From the NCBI GenBank assembly GCA_963664465.2, contig CAXXSU010000004.1, forward strand, positions 310,001-374,000: a stretch of 64,000 nt of DNA, read 5' to 3'. The position numbers were made by a program, and so were the translations under genes. The notes below the pieces were generated by a model. It was not told the DNA's origin, searched no databases, and saw only the letters and a program-made list of their open reading frames with translations. Positions 34,445-43,729 of the stretch are shown here, in pieces (positions within the stretch are counted from its first letter, which is position 1; each line of letters begins with the position of its first letter). The stretch comes from CAVOAK01 sp963664465 (GTDB lineage: Bacteria > Pseudomonadota > Alphaproteobacteria > UBA8366 > CAVOAK01).

Positions 34445-35422
34445 TCACCGCTGCACGAGCGCGCGGTCCAGCACCCCGTCCAATGCTCCCTCATTGGGCC
34501 AGGCGACTTCGACTGGCAATACCTTGACCATAGGTAGTGCCAACTTAGGCAGTCGTGCCGCATCCTTTGTCGTCGTCACTGGGGTCGCTTTAAGACGGAT
34601 TGCCGATTCAACGATCTCCATAACTTCGTTAGCAGAATAAAAGTGGTGGTCGGCAAATTGGTAGGTTTTGACTATTTCGCAGCCGACTTGTGCCAGTGTT
34701 TGTAAAAACTTCTGCGGTCTTGCTATCCCTGCAAAAGCGACGACCCGACGCCCCCTGACGTCTGCGGCAGCGTTTGGCGGGACGGCCAGCGCAACGTTGA
34801 GAACTGGAACACGGGATTGCAATTGCGCCTCAAGTTCAAGTTCATCGGGTCCTACGATGATGACTTCATCAGCTCGCTCCAATGCGTCGGCGATTGGTTC
34901 GCGCAATGGACCGGCCGGAATAACTTTGCCGTTGCCGAAGCCATATGTGCCGTCGACCACCAGAAGCGAATGGGTCTTTGCCAAAGTCCGGTTCTGCAGG
35001 CCGTCGTCCATTACCAGGACATCCGCACCGGCGTCCACCGCTGCCTTGGCGGCCGCCGCGCGATCGTGGGCGACCCAGGTTGGTGCGACATCCGCGAGCA
35101 GGAGCGGTTCGTCGCCGACCTCATGAGCATCATGCCGGGCATTATCGACACACACTGGGCCTGTGAGACGACCACCATAGCCGCGCGATAGAAAATGCAT
35201 TGCCCGGCCCCGCGCACGCAGCCGGGCGCCTATAGATAGTGCGAGTGGCGTCTTTCCCGCACCGCCGACGACGACATTGCCGACGCAGACTACAGGGACA
35301 GGCGCGTGCCATGGCGTACGGCGATGGCGAAGGATGCGGCCCGTCATCGCATAGAGTTTTCCGGCCGGGGCAAGCAAAGTTGCCACACCGCCTTGCCGAC
35401 GCCAAAACTCCGGAGCCCGCAT
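34445..35422 (-). CDS. lpxK: Tetraacyldisaccharide 4'-kinase
   Basis: Phosphorylates the 4' position of the lipid A disaccharide precursor at the inner membrane. A 325-residue P-loop kinase: GNVVVGGAGKTP (48-59), SRGYGG, MDDGLQN and TTKDAARLP are family signatures. The ATG at 35422 comes one base after the waaA stop (TAGGATG), and MRAPEFWRR is the family's usual start; the longer open frame is waaA overlap. The gene is complete; the IS lies 9 bp beyond its stop. Confidence 0.93.
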   Translation of the reverse strand: MRAPEFWRRQGGVATLLAPAGKLYAMTGRILRHRRTPWHAPVPVVCVGNVVVGGAGKTPLALSIGARLRARGRAMHFLSRGYGGRLTGPVCVDNARHDAHEVGDEPLLLADVAPTWVAHDRAAAAKAAVDAGADVLVMDDGLQNRTLAKTHSLLVVDGTYGFGNGKVIPAGPLREPIADALERADEVIIVGPDELELEAQLQSRVPVLNVALAVPPNAAADVRGRRVVAFAGIARPQKFLQTLAQVGCEIVKTYQFADHHFYSANEVMEIVESAIRLKATPVTTTKDAARLPKLALPMVKVLPVEVAWPNEGALDGVLDRALVQR

Positions 35423-35423
35423 C

Positions 35424-36704
35424 CTACTGAGGCCCGCAGATAGCGCCAATGTGCGGGGCGAGATCATTGAAGATACTTTCAGCAACCTGACTGTTGGCGC
35501 GCGCAACCTCCATCGCAGCGTCGGCCTGACGTTTGCGTTCCACATCGTTGGTCAACAATTCCCGCACCGCTCGGCTCAGGGCTGCCGTATCGGTTACCCG
35601 GACAGCAGCCCTGGCTGCCGCCAATTGTTCGGCAACCGTCGCAAAGTTGGTCATGTCGGGACCGTGTATGACGGCACAGTCGAGCTGAGCGGCCTCAAGA
35701 GGGTTGTGTCCGCCATGGTCTCCCATGCTGCCACCGATAAAGACAACATCTGTAAGCCTGTAGAACAGACCAAGCTCTCCCAGCGTATCCGCCAGATGGA
35801 TGTCAACTCCAGACGCGACACCGCTGCCTTCGCTTCGCCGGCTAACGGCTAAACCGACGTCTGCCAACTCATGCGCGAGATCTGCGCCGCGCCGTGGATG
35901 ACGGGGTACAATTATTGTCAACAGATCGGGTAGCAATTTGCGTAGATCGACGTGCACATTTGCAACCAATGCCTCCTCGCCTGGATGCGTACTGGCCGCA
36001 AGCCACACCGGGCGATCCGCCAAGACAGACCGCAGCGTGGCTAGTTCATCCTCGTCAACGGGTAGCGCTGCCGCGGAGAATTTGAGGTTTCCGCGGTATC
36101 GTACATCCCGCGCGCCCAAAGCTGTCAGGCGTTCCGCTTCGAACTCGGTCTGCGCAAAGCACAGGGTGAAACCCTCCAAGAGCGAGCGGATAACGCCTGG
36201 CGCATGGCGCCAATTTGCAAACGAGCGTCCCGACATTCGGCCATTGATCAGTATCGCCGGAGTTCCTCGGTCCAGCGTTTCGGTGATGAGATTTGGCCAA
36301 AATTCCGACTCCACCCACAGCGCGAGATCCGGCCGCCAATGATCAAGAAACCGACGCACCCATGGCAATCGGTCGACTGGCACAAATTGATGAAAGCTGC
36401 GCGGTGGCAATCTCGACTCCAATAGTTCGGCCGAGGTAACCGTTCCGGTCGTCACCAGAACCTGCAGACGCTCGTCGGACGCCAAAATGAGTTTGATCAG
36501 TGCGAGCGCAGATTGCGCCTCGCCGATGCTGGCGGCATGCAGCCATAAAAGCGGACCACTGGGGCGGATCTGCGACGCAATTCCCCGACGCTCCGAAAAG
36601 CGGCTGGGATGCTCTTTGCCCAGTGCCAGCCGTCGCCGCATATAGAGCTCAATGATGGGCGCAGCCACCCCTGTGAGACCGCGGTAGAGAGTAAGACCGC
36701 TCAT
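35424..36704 (-). CDS. waaA: 3-deoxy-D-manno-octulosonic acid transferase
   Basis: A 426-residue GT30 glycosyltransferase that adds Kdo to lipid IVA. It has an N-terminal membrane anchor, HAASIGE with the catalytic glutamate (Glu62), ESEFWPNLI, RHPRR, and FIGGSMGDHGGHNPLEAA near the donor site. In order between the DUF374 acyltransferase and lpxK. The start codon is the third of three ATGs made by an 8-bp tandem repeat; the first two frames close after three codons. Confidence 0.95.
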   Translation of the reverse strand: MSGLTLYRGLTGVAAPIIELYMRRRLALGKEHPSRFSERRGIASQIRPSGPLLWLHAASIGEAQSALALIKLILASDERLQVLVTTGTVTSAELLESRLPPRSFHQFVPVDRLPWVRRFLDHWRPDLALWVESEFWPNLITETLDRGTPAILINGRMSGRSFANWRHAPGVIRSLLEGFTLCFAQTEFEAERLTALGARDVRYRGNLKFSAAALPVDEDELATLRSVLADRPVWLAASTHPGEEALVANVHVDLRKLLPDLLTIIVPRHPRRGADLAHELADVGLAVSRRSEGSGVASGVDIHLADTLGELGLFYRLTDVVFIGGSMGDHGGHNPLEAAQLDCAVIHGPDMTNFATVAEQLAAARAAVRVTDTAALSRAVRELLTNDVERKRQADAAMEVARANSQVAESIFNDLAPHIGAICGPQ

Positions 36705-36724
36705 TGCCTCATTGCCTCATTGCC
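36701..36724 (-). repeat. Triple 8-bp repeat at a stop/start junction
   Basis: GGCAATGA is present three times in perfect tandem on the coding strand. The first unit contains the stop codon of the DUF374 gene with an overlapping ATG; the last contains the ATG of waaA. One unit would give a classic 4-nt ATGA overlap, so two units appear to have been added, moving the genes 16 nt apart. Confidence 0.9.
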
Positions 36725-37508
36725 GAATTCCAGCAGCAACATTGGCCGGGGTCTCCGACGATGCGGTTCTGGTCGAGTTGCTTGCACCACCGGCGTGAAC
36801 GCTGGGGCATTCGAGCGGCGCAGGCTCAATCACTGGCTGCCCCATTAACCGATCGGCGCGCTCGGTGAGGACGAGCAGAGAATTCTCGAGCTCTTGCCGC
36901 TTCGCCTCCGTCGTCGCTTCATCCGCATCTTCAGAAATGAGGATGGGGTCTCCCCATAGGAATACGCCGCGTGAAAACGGCAGCGGCAGCACGAACCTGT
37001 CCCAAGTCGCGAACACCTTACGTCGCGATACAGAATATGCCAGCGGCAGAATTGGCACTTTGGCCATCCGCGCAATTGTGATTACACCCTCGCTTGCTCG
37101 CATCCGTGGCCCCTGCGGACCGTCGGGCGTGATACCGACAACGCCGCCATTGCGTAAGGTTTTGACAATTGTGCGCATCGCACTCCAACCACCGCGCGTG
37201 GACGATCCAATAATGCTCGAAACGCCGAAATGGCCTATCGTACGGGCCACATATCGACCGTCTGAATGCCCGGATATCAGCATGTTGACGTCGGTTTTGT
37301 GGCGCCAGGCGTAACCCATCATCAACAGCCGTGCGTGCCAGAACGCAAGGACGAATGGTTGGCCCTCGTCACGGAGCTTATCGGGCGTTGCTTCACCTTC
37401 GATCGTCCAGCTTCCGGTCGCGTGGACGAAGCGGATGTAAAGTGAAGCGAGATAGCACAAGACTGCTTGCACCAACGAATTTTGCAAGATGTGTTTGGAG
37501 AGCTGCAA
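36717..37508 (-). CDS. DUF374 lysophospholipid acyltransferase family protein
   Basis: A 263-residue predicted inner-membrane acyltransferase. It has an N-terminal hydrophobic segment (about 10-30), FWHARLLMM (His58), ISGHSDGRYVA and TPDGPQGPR, all characteristic of DUF374 proteins that sit in alphaproteobacterial Kdo/lipid A operons. The exact acyl acceptor is not known. The C-terminal 35 residues are low-complexity and probably disordered. It starts 5 bp after the upstream transporter gene and ends at the 8-bp repeat before waaA. Confidence 0.88.
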   Translation of the reverse strand: MQLSKHILQNSLVQAVLCYLASLYIRFVHATGSWTIEGEATPDKLRDEGQPFVLAFWHARLLMMGYAWRHKTDVNMLISGHSDGRYVARTIGHFGVSSIIGSSTRGGWSAMRTIVKTLRNGGVVGITPDGPQGPRMRASEGVITIARMAKVPILPLAYSVSRRKVFATWDRFVLPLPFSRGVFLWGDPILISEDADEATTEAKRQELENSLLVLTERADRLMGQPVIEPAPLECPSVHAGGASNSTRTASSETPANVAAGIRQ

Positions 37509-37513
37509 GAAGT

Positions 37514-39334
37514 TCAGACCTGTGCCACCAGACTCGAAGGCTGGTCCGCTTGCCGGTCGTTCTCGCCGTCGCGGAACTGCAGACGACAGAGCCGGGCATA
37601 AGCGCCATTTTGGGCCATTAGGTCGTCGTGTGTACCACTCTCGACAACTCGGCCAGCATCGAGGAAGTAGATCATGTCCGCGTCTACAACCGTCGACAAT
37701 CGGTGAGCAATTACGAGTGTCGATCGGTTGCGCATGAGTTGGCGAAGGGCGGTCTGCACGGCTCGTTCGGATTCGCTATCGAGAGATGATGTCGCCTCAT
37801 CCAGTAACAAGATAGGTGCGTTCTTGAGTATCGCCCGAGCAATCGAAAGTCGCTGACGTTGGCCGCCGGAAAGCTTCATTCCACGCTCGCCCACCACCGT
37901 GTCATAGCCTTCCGGCAGTGCTGCGATGAAGTCGTGGGCTGCTGCTGCAGTGGCCGCGCCAATGATATCTTCATCGCTGGCATCTTGTTGCCCATACGCA
38001 ATGTTCGTGCGCACCGTGTCGTTGAAGAGTCCGGTTTCCTGACTCACCAACCCGATCGTGGAGCGAAGTGATTCCAAAGTGATGTCACGCACATCTTGTC
38101 CATCGATGGTCACGCTTCCGGAGTCCACATCATAAAATCTCGGGATCAAATTGAGTATTGTCGACTTGCCTGCGCCCGACGGGCCGACCAGCGCAACAAT
38201 TGAACCAGCAGGCAGAGCGATTGAAACATCTGCAAGTGCACGGTTCGTCGGTTCGTAGGAGAATGCCACGTTGCGTAAACTGAGTGCACCCTCGGTTACA
38301 CTCAACGGCAATGCTTCGCTACGGTCGACAATTGTCGGTCTGTAGTCGATCATTGAGAAGATGCGTTGAGCTGCGGCCAAACCCTCCTGCAGGCTCGCGT
38401 TGAGGTTGGCGAGGCTCCGCATCGGTTGGTAGGCCATGATCATGGCAGCAAAAAATGCCGTGAATCGACCAACCGTCGTCTCACCGGACAACACCTGATA
38501 GCCGCCATAGGCGATGATGGCGGCGACCGCGATACCGCCAAGAATTTCCATGATCGGGTAGTTGCGCGAGCGGGTCTTCACCGCCTTGAAGAAGAGTCGA
38601 AAGATACTCTCAAACAAGTCGTCCGCGCGGCGTTTCTCGTACGCTTCCATGCCGTAGGCTTTGACTTGACGTGCGCCTTTGAACACGTCGTCAAGCATGG
38701 CCGTGAGTGAACCGATCTCGGACTGTGTATTTGCGGAGACGCGTCGCAACCTACGGCCGATCTTGACGATTGGAACAACGCTGATCGGGAATACGATGAA
38801 GGCCACGGCGGCGAGTTGCCAATCGGTGTAGAACATGACGCCGACCAGCACTGCGACGATCAGGGCGTCGCGCGCCATTCCCGTCATCGACTTGACGATC
38901 GCATCGCGCAAAAAGTTTACGTCGGCGGTAAATCGCGAAAGTAACCTTCCCGTCGCGTCACCCTGCATGAAGGCGAGGTCAGCTTCCACAAGCCGTTGAA
39001 ACATTTGGCTCTGCATGGTCACGATCACGCGCAGGCCCACCATCTGCATCAGCACGCTTTGCCCATAAGTTGCAAAGCCCTTGACGATGGCCACGCCGAG
39101 AAAGGCGAGCGGCAACACCCAGACCAGCGTTCTGTTGCCTTCCACCAAGACTTTGTCGAGTGCCGGTTCGACGAGACGCGCCTGCGCGCCTACGCTGACG
39201 GCGACGACGATCATGCAACAAACCCCGGCCGCGATTTTGCCGAGGTGGTCACGCATATAGCCCCGCCATATGCGCCCGACCAGGGCACGCGTCGATTCGT
39301 CGAGCCGGATTTCCGTGTTGGTGCCGTCCGCCAA
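37514..39334 (-). CDS. msbA: ABC exporter, MsbA-like lipid flippase
   Basis: A 606-residue half-transporter with an N-terminal six-helix membrane domain (about 30-330) fused to an ATPase domain. Walker A GPSGAGKST is near residue 383, signature LSGGQ near 487, Walker B ILLLDEATS near 508 and the switch histidine in VIAHRLST. As first gene of the lipid A/Kdo run it most likely flips lipid A-core across the inner membrane. Other lipid or peptide export is possible from sequence alone. The 271 bp upstream, shared with the divergent lipoprotein gene, hold no other gene. Confidence 0.9.
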   Translation of the reverse strand: MADGTNTEIRLDESTRALVGRIWRGYMRDHLGKIAAGVCCMIVVAVSVGAQARLVEPALDKVLVEGNRTLVWVLPLAFLGVAIVKGFATYGQSVLMQMVGLRVIVTMQSQMFQRLVEADLAFMQGDATGRLLSRFTADVNFLRDAIVKSMTGMARDALIVAVLVGVMFYTDWQLAAVAFIVFPISVVPIVKIGRRLRRVSANTQSEIGSLTAMLDDVFKGARQVKAYGMEAYEKRRADDLFESIFRLFFKAVKTRSRNYPIMEILGGIAVAAIIAYGGYQVLSGETTVGRFTAFFAAMIMAYQPMRSLANLNASLQEGLAAAQRIFSMIDYRPTIVDRSEALPLSVTEGALSLRNVAFSYEPTNRALADVSIALPAGSIVALVGPSGAGKSTILNLIPRFYDVDSGSVTIDGQDVRDITLESLRSTIGLVSQETGLFNDTVRTNIAYGQQDASDEDIIGAATAAAAHDFIAALPEGYDTVVGERGMKLSGGQRQRLSIARAILKNAPILLLDEATSSLDSESERAVQTALRQLMRNRSTLVIAHRLSTVVDADMIYFLDAGRVVESGTHDDLMAQNGAYARLCRLQFRDGENDRQADQPSSLVAQV

Positions 39335-39608
39335 GCAGCTAAGCCTCGTAATCGTTCAACTGAGATATACCATCAAGCCATAGCGTCGGCCAAATACGGC
39401 GTTGCTTGACGCCTGATTGCGAACACCCGTCTGGTCGTCTATCTGCCGCACCGTGATGGCGGAAATTGCAAGGCTGCGCCTAGGATTATGCTAGCACGTT
39501 CAGTTGACGCATGAAGTGTGGTACACTCCTTTTCGTTGATACAGGGGCTCATTGCCGGGAATGCCAGAAGGGCGCCCGCGAGCACATACAGGGTTGGAGA
39601 ACGGCATG

Positions 39609-39616
39609 AAAAAAAA
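39609..39616 (+). repeat. A8 homopolymer at a lipoprotein start
   Basis: Eight consecutive A bases follow the ATG at 39606. With seven A bases the ATG would read MKKMAVGLSMLALVGC, a textbook lipoprotein signal, in frame with the gene. With eight, the ATG at 39606 is out of frame and only the ATG at 39616 is in frame. Confidence 0.85.
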
Positions 39617-40080
39617 TGGCTGTTGGTCTAAGTATGTTGGCGCTGGTCGGTTGCGCGAATTCTTCGGACCGTGACAACTTGGTTGCGGCAAGCACTATCT
39701 TTGGCGCGATCGCGGGCGGCTTTATCGGCTATGAGTTGTTCGGGACAGGGGGATTTGAGAATTGGCTCGGCGTGGCGCTGTTTGGCGCCGGCGGTGGCGC
39801 AGGCGCCTATTACGCCGCGCAAAAACTATTGCCCGCCGACAAGGCGCAGATGAACGACGCCGGCTATAAGAGCCTCGCCGTTTTGCCGATTGGTGAGACC
39901 AGCGAATGGTCGAATCCGGATACTGGCAATGCGGGCAGCTTTACGCCGACACGGGAATTTCTCTCAAAAGAAGGACAGACATGCCGGGAAATTACCGCGG
40001 TTATTAATGTCGAGGGCACGAAGCACGAAACGCGGCGGACAGTCTGTGAAATTGTAGAGGGAACCTGGGTCACCACTTGA
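39616..40080 (+). CDS. Glycine-zipper surface-antigen lipoprotein
   Basis: Resembles the 17-kDa surface antigen / RT0821-Lpp0805 family: a lipobox LVGC (Cys13 of this frame), a glycine-rich membrane-zipper (about residues 28-66, GAIAGGFIGYELFG and FGAGGGAGAYYA), and a C-terminal domain with EWSNPDTGNAG, CREITAVI and CEIVEGTWV. 154 residues from the ATG at 39616. That start gives a signal with no basic residue and lies 17 bases from the GGAGA site at 39595-39599. The better-placed ATG at 39606 is separated by a single-base frame difference in an A8 run. The gene is either slippage-controlled, recently frameshifted, or read through a sequencing error. Confidence 0.78.
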   Translation: MAVGLSMLALVGCANSSDRDNLVAASTIFGAIAGGFIGYELFGTGGFENWLGVALFGAGGGAGAYYAAQKLLPADKAQMNDAGYKSLAVLPIGETSEWSNPDTGNAGSFTPTREFLSKEGQTCREITAVINVEGTKHETRRTVCEIVEGTWVTT

Positions 40081-40132
40081 GCGGGGTGGCTCGGCGGGCC
40101 AGCTTCTGCCATGCAATCTGGCTGGATTGGTG

Positions 40133-40150
40133 GCTGGAGAAGTGTCCAGC
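40133..40150. terminator. Hairpin between convergent lipoprotein and soxG genes
   Basis: GCTGGA and TCCAGC form a perfect 6-bp stem with a 6-nt loop in the 88-bp convergent gap. No T run follows, so this is a weak candidate. Confidence 0.25.
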
Positions 40151-40168
40151 GCCAAACCTATGTCGGTC

Positions 40169-40843
40169 TCAATTGAGCGCGATCAGCGACTCGAGCCCAA
40201 TCGGGCGGCCGTCGAATTCAGCCATAGCGTCGAGAACTGCCGACCAGAAATAGGCCGCCGACGTGCCGTCGGCGAGTAGATGGTACGCCGGTGTCGACCC
40301 GCGATCGTCTCGGATGGCGATAGTGCTGAGGCGTGCGATCGAAGTTTGCGCAATCGAGTGGTTCGGAAATTTATGGGGTCGGATGTCAACGCCACAGATC
40401 TTGAGCAAACAGTCCGGGGCGTGAATGCCGGCCAGAACAAACCAGAAATACGTGTCGCCGCGCGGTACCGGATAGCAGCCAACGCCCGGTTCTAAGGCGT
40501 TCAGCTTCTCGACGGTCGTCGATTTGGCTTCGAGATCGCTCAGGACGAGCGCTTCGGTATCGGCAAGTCGGGCTACGAGACAGCCGTCTGGCTGCAGGTT
40601 CGCCAAATTGTTGTGAGGGGACGCCGCCACGTCCTGCTCGGCCATCCAATCAAGCGCTTGACGCCCCTTAAAGCCGGTCCGCGGCAGGGGAGACAGATCG
40701 GCAATCCCAAGTTTTCTGGCATCGCCTTCGTTGCGGTAGCGGCTCGCAACAGCGGCGTCGGCGAGGCTCGTGAATTCGGCGCCTGCAGATACGAGTTGAC
40801 GGTAGATGAAGCTGCGGCGCTTGTGATCGGTCGGCTGCGCCAT
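40169..40843 (-). CDS. soxG: Sarcosine oxidase gamma subunit
   Basis: The 224-residue small subunit of heterotetrameric sarcosine oxidase, which demethylates sarcosine to glycine and passes the carbon to tetrahydrofolate. Recognised by the SoxG-type start (IYRQLVSAGAEFTSLADAAVA), LPRTGFKGRQALDWM and the C-terminal aminomethyltransferase-like part. The ATG at 40843 overlaps the soxA stop (TGATG) with AGGA six bases before it; a GTG at 40846 is the alternative. Last gene of soxBDAG. Confidence 0.9.
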   Translation of the reverse strand: MAQPTDHKRRSFIYRQLVSAGAEFTSLADAAVASRYRNEGDARKLGIADLSPLPRTGFKGRQALDWMAEQDVAASPHNNLANLQPDGCLVARLADTEALVLSDLEAKSTTVEKLNALEPGVGCYPVPRGDTYFWFVLAGIHAPDCLLKICGVDIRPHKFPNHSIAQTSIARLSTIAIRDDRGSTPAYHLLADGTSAAYFWSAVLDAMAEFDGRPIGLESLIALN

Positions 40844-43725
40844 CACATTTCCTGACGCGAATTCTCAGGATCGTAGAAGGGGACCGGCGCGACCAGCGCT
40901 TCGATCATCCGGCCACCGTGGCCTTTGATCGAAAATGACTGGCCGGTCTCAGACTGATCCGGTGCGACAAACGCCAGACCAATCGGTCGGTTCAACGTCG
41001 GTGAGCGGACGATCGATGTCACGCGACCCGTGATTTCACCGTCGCGAACCACAAGGTGACTTTCCTCCGGAAGCGGTCCGTCGGGTTCGGCCAACGTAAA
41101 GCCGACGAGTTTTCGGGTCAGGCCGCGCTTCATCTGAGCGGCGATCGCCCGGCGCCCGAAGTAGAACGGCTTACGGCGGGAAAGTGCCCAAGCCATATTT
41201 GCCTCGTGTGGATGGGTTAAGCCGTCGGTATCCTGGGTTATGATGATGTGGCCCTTCTCCAGGCGCAGAATGCGTTGCGCTTCGACGCCGAATGGTTTGA
41301 TGCCAAATTCAGCGCCGGCATCCATAAGCGCATCCCACAAGGCCTCTCCCATACCTGCCGGTGCATGGATTTCGTAGCCCAACTCGCCGACGAATCCGAC
41401 CCGGAGCAGGCGGGCCGCAATGTCCGCGACGCGAGCCAGGCGCACGCCCATATAAGGGAAGGCTTCAGCCGAGAGGTCTACCTCGCTGCATATCTTCTCC
41501 ATCACAGCGCGGGCGTTTGGGCCGGCGATATTCACTGCGGCGAGGCCCCCGGTCAGGTTCGTGATGTCGACGTCAAGCCGCCACTGCGCATTCCACAGCA
41601 GCATGGTGCGGTACACCGCGTCGGAGCCGCCGGTCGTCGTGGTCACATAGAAGTTGTCGTCGGAAAACCGACAGGCGACACCATCGTCGGTAATTGTGCC
41701 CGATTGATCGCACATCAGCACATAGCGGGCCCGACCGACCTGTTGGCGTGCGTATGAGAGCGTATATACACGGTCAAGAAATTCAGCCGCGTCAGGTCCG
41801 CGCACGTCTAGGCCGCCCAACGTGGAAACGTCGATCAAGCCGACATTGTTGCGCACGCACATGACCTCGTCTTGCAAGGCCTGCTCCCGGTCGGCGCCAT
41901 AATATGCTGGCCGGATCCATGCGCCCGCGACCGTCATTTCAGCGTCGGCCTCGACGTGTCGGTCATGCATGGCCGTTAATCGCACCGGCTCGAACCCGCG
42001 CCCGCTCAGATGGCCGAATTTCTCTGGCGTCACCGGCGGGCGGTTCGTTGTGCCACGTGCGCCTTCAAGAGGCCGGCCCGCGTGACTCTGCACCAGGCGC
42101 AGCGCATTCAGGGCCGAGACGCGACCCTGGCTTGGGCCCATAACCACGGTCGAGAACCGCTTTACCAGTTCGATATCGCCAAAGCCTTCAGCGACCGAGT
42201 TTCGTATGTCTGCGACCGTCAGGTCTTCGTCAAAGTCGACAAACTCCTTGCCCTTCTCGTGCGGAAATATTGCCCATGGCTGCGGCGGTCGATCGTCGGG
42301 TGCTCTAGGTACAGGAACTGGATTTGCATCTTGTCCGGAGGCAGCGGCACCAGCTTGTCGACCTTCCTCGATCGCGGCGTCGACGACCCATTCGCCGCTC
42401 ACGGCTCCCGCGACCTGCATGTTTTTAGCAACCGCGCGGACCATAAAACTGCCCGAGCGCTCAGCGTAGCTGACTTCACCCGCAGCATGGGCGACAAGCG
42501 ATGCCGCCGGTGTCCATCCGGTCGACATGCACAACAGGTCGCATTCGATCGCACGTTGCTCGTCTGCAAGTTCTCCGTTGCCGGTGATGGGTGCCGCAAC
42601 GACGCCAGCCAGATGTGCCCCGTCGCGCCGCGCGTTCGCTTCGCGCAGTCCATAGCCCTGCAAAACTTCGATACCCCTGTCCACTGCTGCCTGACGACGT
42701 GGATTGTCGGTCGGCGTAGCGGACAAATCGACGATAGCAGCGACCTCAACGCCGGCGTCGAGCAGATCGAGCGCGACGCCGTAACCTGTGCCGCCATAGC
42801 AAGCGACGACGGCTCGCTGACCGGGCTTGACGCCATAGATTCTAATCAGGCGCTGCGCAGCCGAGCCAAGCATGATGCCGGGAAGGTCGTTGTTGCGGAA
42901 CACGGCGGGCTGCTCGACTGCACCCGTTGCGACAATGACCTGTCCGGCGCGCAGCTTGACCATGCGGTTGGCGACGACGATTGGCAGAAAATTGTCGGTG
43001 AACCATCCGGTGCAGGTCGCCTCGGTCATAACGGTGATATTCTTTGCCGCGCGCAGCTGGCCGAGCAGTTCCTGGACCAGCGCCGGGCCGCTGGTTCCTT
43101 CGACATCGATCCGGGTGTAGTTGAGCGATCCGCCGAGCATCGGCTGGCGTTCGACCAGGACGACTTCGACATCGGCCTTCGCCGCTTCCAGCGCGGCGGC
43201 CATGCCCGCTACGCCGCCGCCGATCACCGCAACATCGGCAAATGCGTAAGCTTTGTCGTAGTAACCATGCGGCGTCGATGTGTCGACACGGCCGAGGCCC
43301 GCCTTGGCGCGTACAAGCTTCTCCCAGAAGTTCCAAATTCCCTTCGGCTTGAAGAAGGCGCGGTAGTAGAAGCCGACCGGCAAGAAGGAGGAGAATTTTT
43401 CGATCCAGCGATCGCGGTCGGCAACCAGGCTTCCCGAATAGTGTTGGCCCATAACCGCGAGCCCGTCATGGATTGGCAGGATGTCGGCAAGACCGTTCGG
43501 CTCTTGGCCGACCTGAACCATGGTATTGCCATCATCGCCCGACATCGTCAGAACACCACGCGGTCGGTGATACTTGAACGAACGTGAAATCAGCCAGACG
43601 TCGTTGGCGGCAAGCGCGCTGGCGACCGTATCGCCGGCAAACCCCTGGTATGTCCGGCCTTCGAATGTGAAGGTGACGGGGGCGTCGCGGTCGATCAAAG
43701 AACCAAAGGGTGCAGCAAGCCGCAT
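40843..43725 (-). CDS. soxA: Sarcosine oxidase alpha subunit
   Basis: A 960-residue subunit. N-terminal 2Fe-2S-fold-like domain (FTFEGRTYQGFAGDTVASALAA pattern), the NAD-binding pyridine nucleotide domain (GGGVAGMAAALEA near 172; GYGVALDLLDAG), and a C-terminal aminomethyltransferase-like folate-binding half (RFSDDNFYVTTTTGG, GYEIHAPAGMGEALWDALM, KGHIIITQDTDG). With soxB it oxidises sarcosine and forms methylene-tetrahydrofolate. The ATG at 43725 lies 14 nt after GGGAGG; a GTG at 43737 is too close to that site, so the start is not settled. The upstream soxD ends just before it. Confidence 0.94.
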   Translation of the reverse strand: MRLAAPFGSLIDRDAPVTFTFEGRTYQGFAGDTVASALAANDVWLISRSFKYHRPRGVLTMSGDDGNTMVQVGQEPNGLADILPIHDGLAVMGQHYSGSLVADRDRWIEKFSSFLPVGFYYRAFFKPKGIWNFWEKLVRAKAGLGRVDTSTPHGYYDKAYAFADVAVIGGGVAGMAAALEAAKADVEVVLVERQPMLGGSLNYTRIDVEGTSGPALVQELLGQLRAAKNITVMTEATCTGWFTDNFLPIVVANRMVKLRAGQVIVATGAVEQPAVFRNNDLPGIMLGSAAQRLIRIYGVKPGQRAVVACYGGTGYGVALDLLDAGVEVAAIVDLSATPTDNPRRQAAVDRGIEVLQGYGLREANARRDGAHLAGVVAAPITGNGELADEQRAIECDLLCMSTGWTPAASLVAHAAGEVSYAERSGSFMVRAVAKNMQVAGAVSGEWVVDAAIEEGRQAGAAASGQDANPVPVPRAPDDRPPQPWAIFPHEKGKEFVDFDEDLTVADIRNSVAEGFGDIELVKRFSTVVMGPSQGRVSALNALRLVQSHAGRPLEGARGTTNRPPVTPEKFGHLSGRGFEPVRLTAMHDRHVEADAEMTVAGAWIRPAYYGADREQALQDEVMCVRNNVGLIDVSTLGGLDVRGPDAAEFLDRVYTLSYARQQVGRARYVLMCDQSGTITDDGVACRFSDDNFYVTTTTGGSDAVYRTMLLWNAQWRLDVDITNLTGGLAAVNIAGPNARAVMEKICSEVDLSAEAFPYMGVRLARVADIAARLLRVGFVGELGYEIHAPAGMGEALWDALMDAGAEFGIKPFGVEAQRILRLEKGHIIITQDTDGLTHPHEANMAWALSRRKPFYFGRRAIAAQMKRGLTRKLVGFTLAEPDGPLPEESHLVVRDGEITGRVTSIVRSPTLNRPIGLAFVAPDQSETGQSFSIKGHGGRMIEALVAPVPFYDPENSRQEM

Positions 43726-43729
43726 GTGA

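Noticed and set aside
42010..43587. Open frame of 525 codons on the plus strand
   Set aside because: Entirely antisense to soxA, with no recognisable domain.
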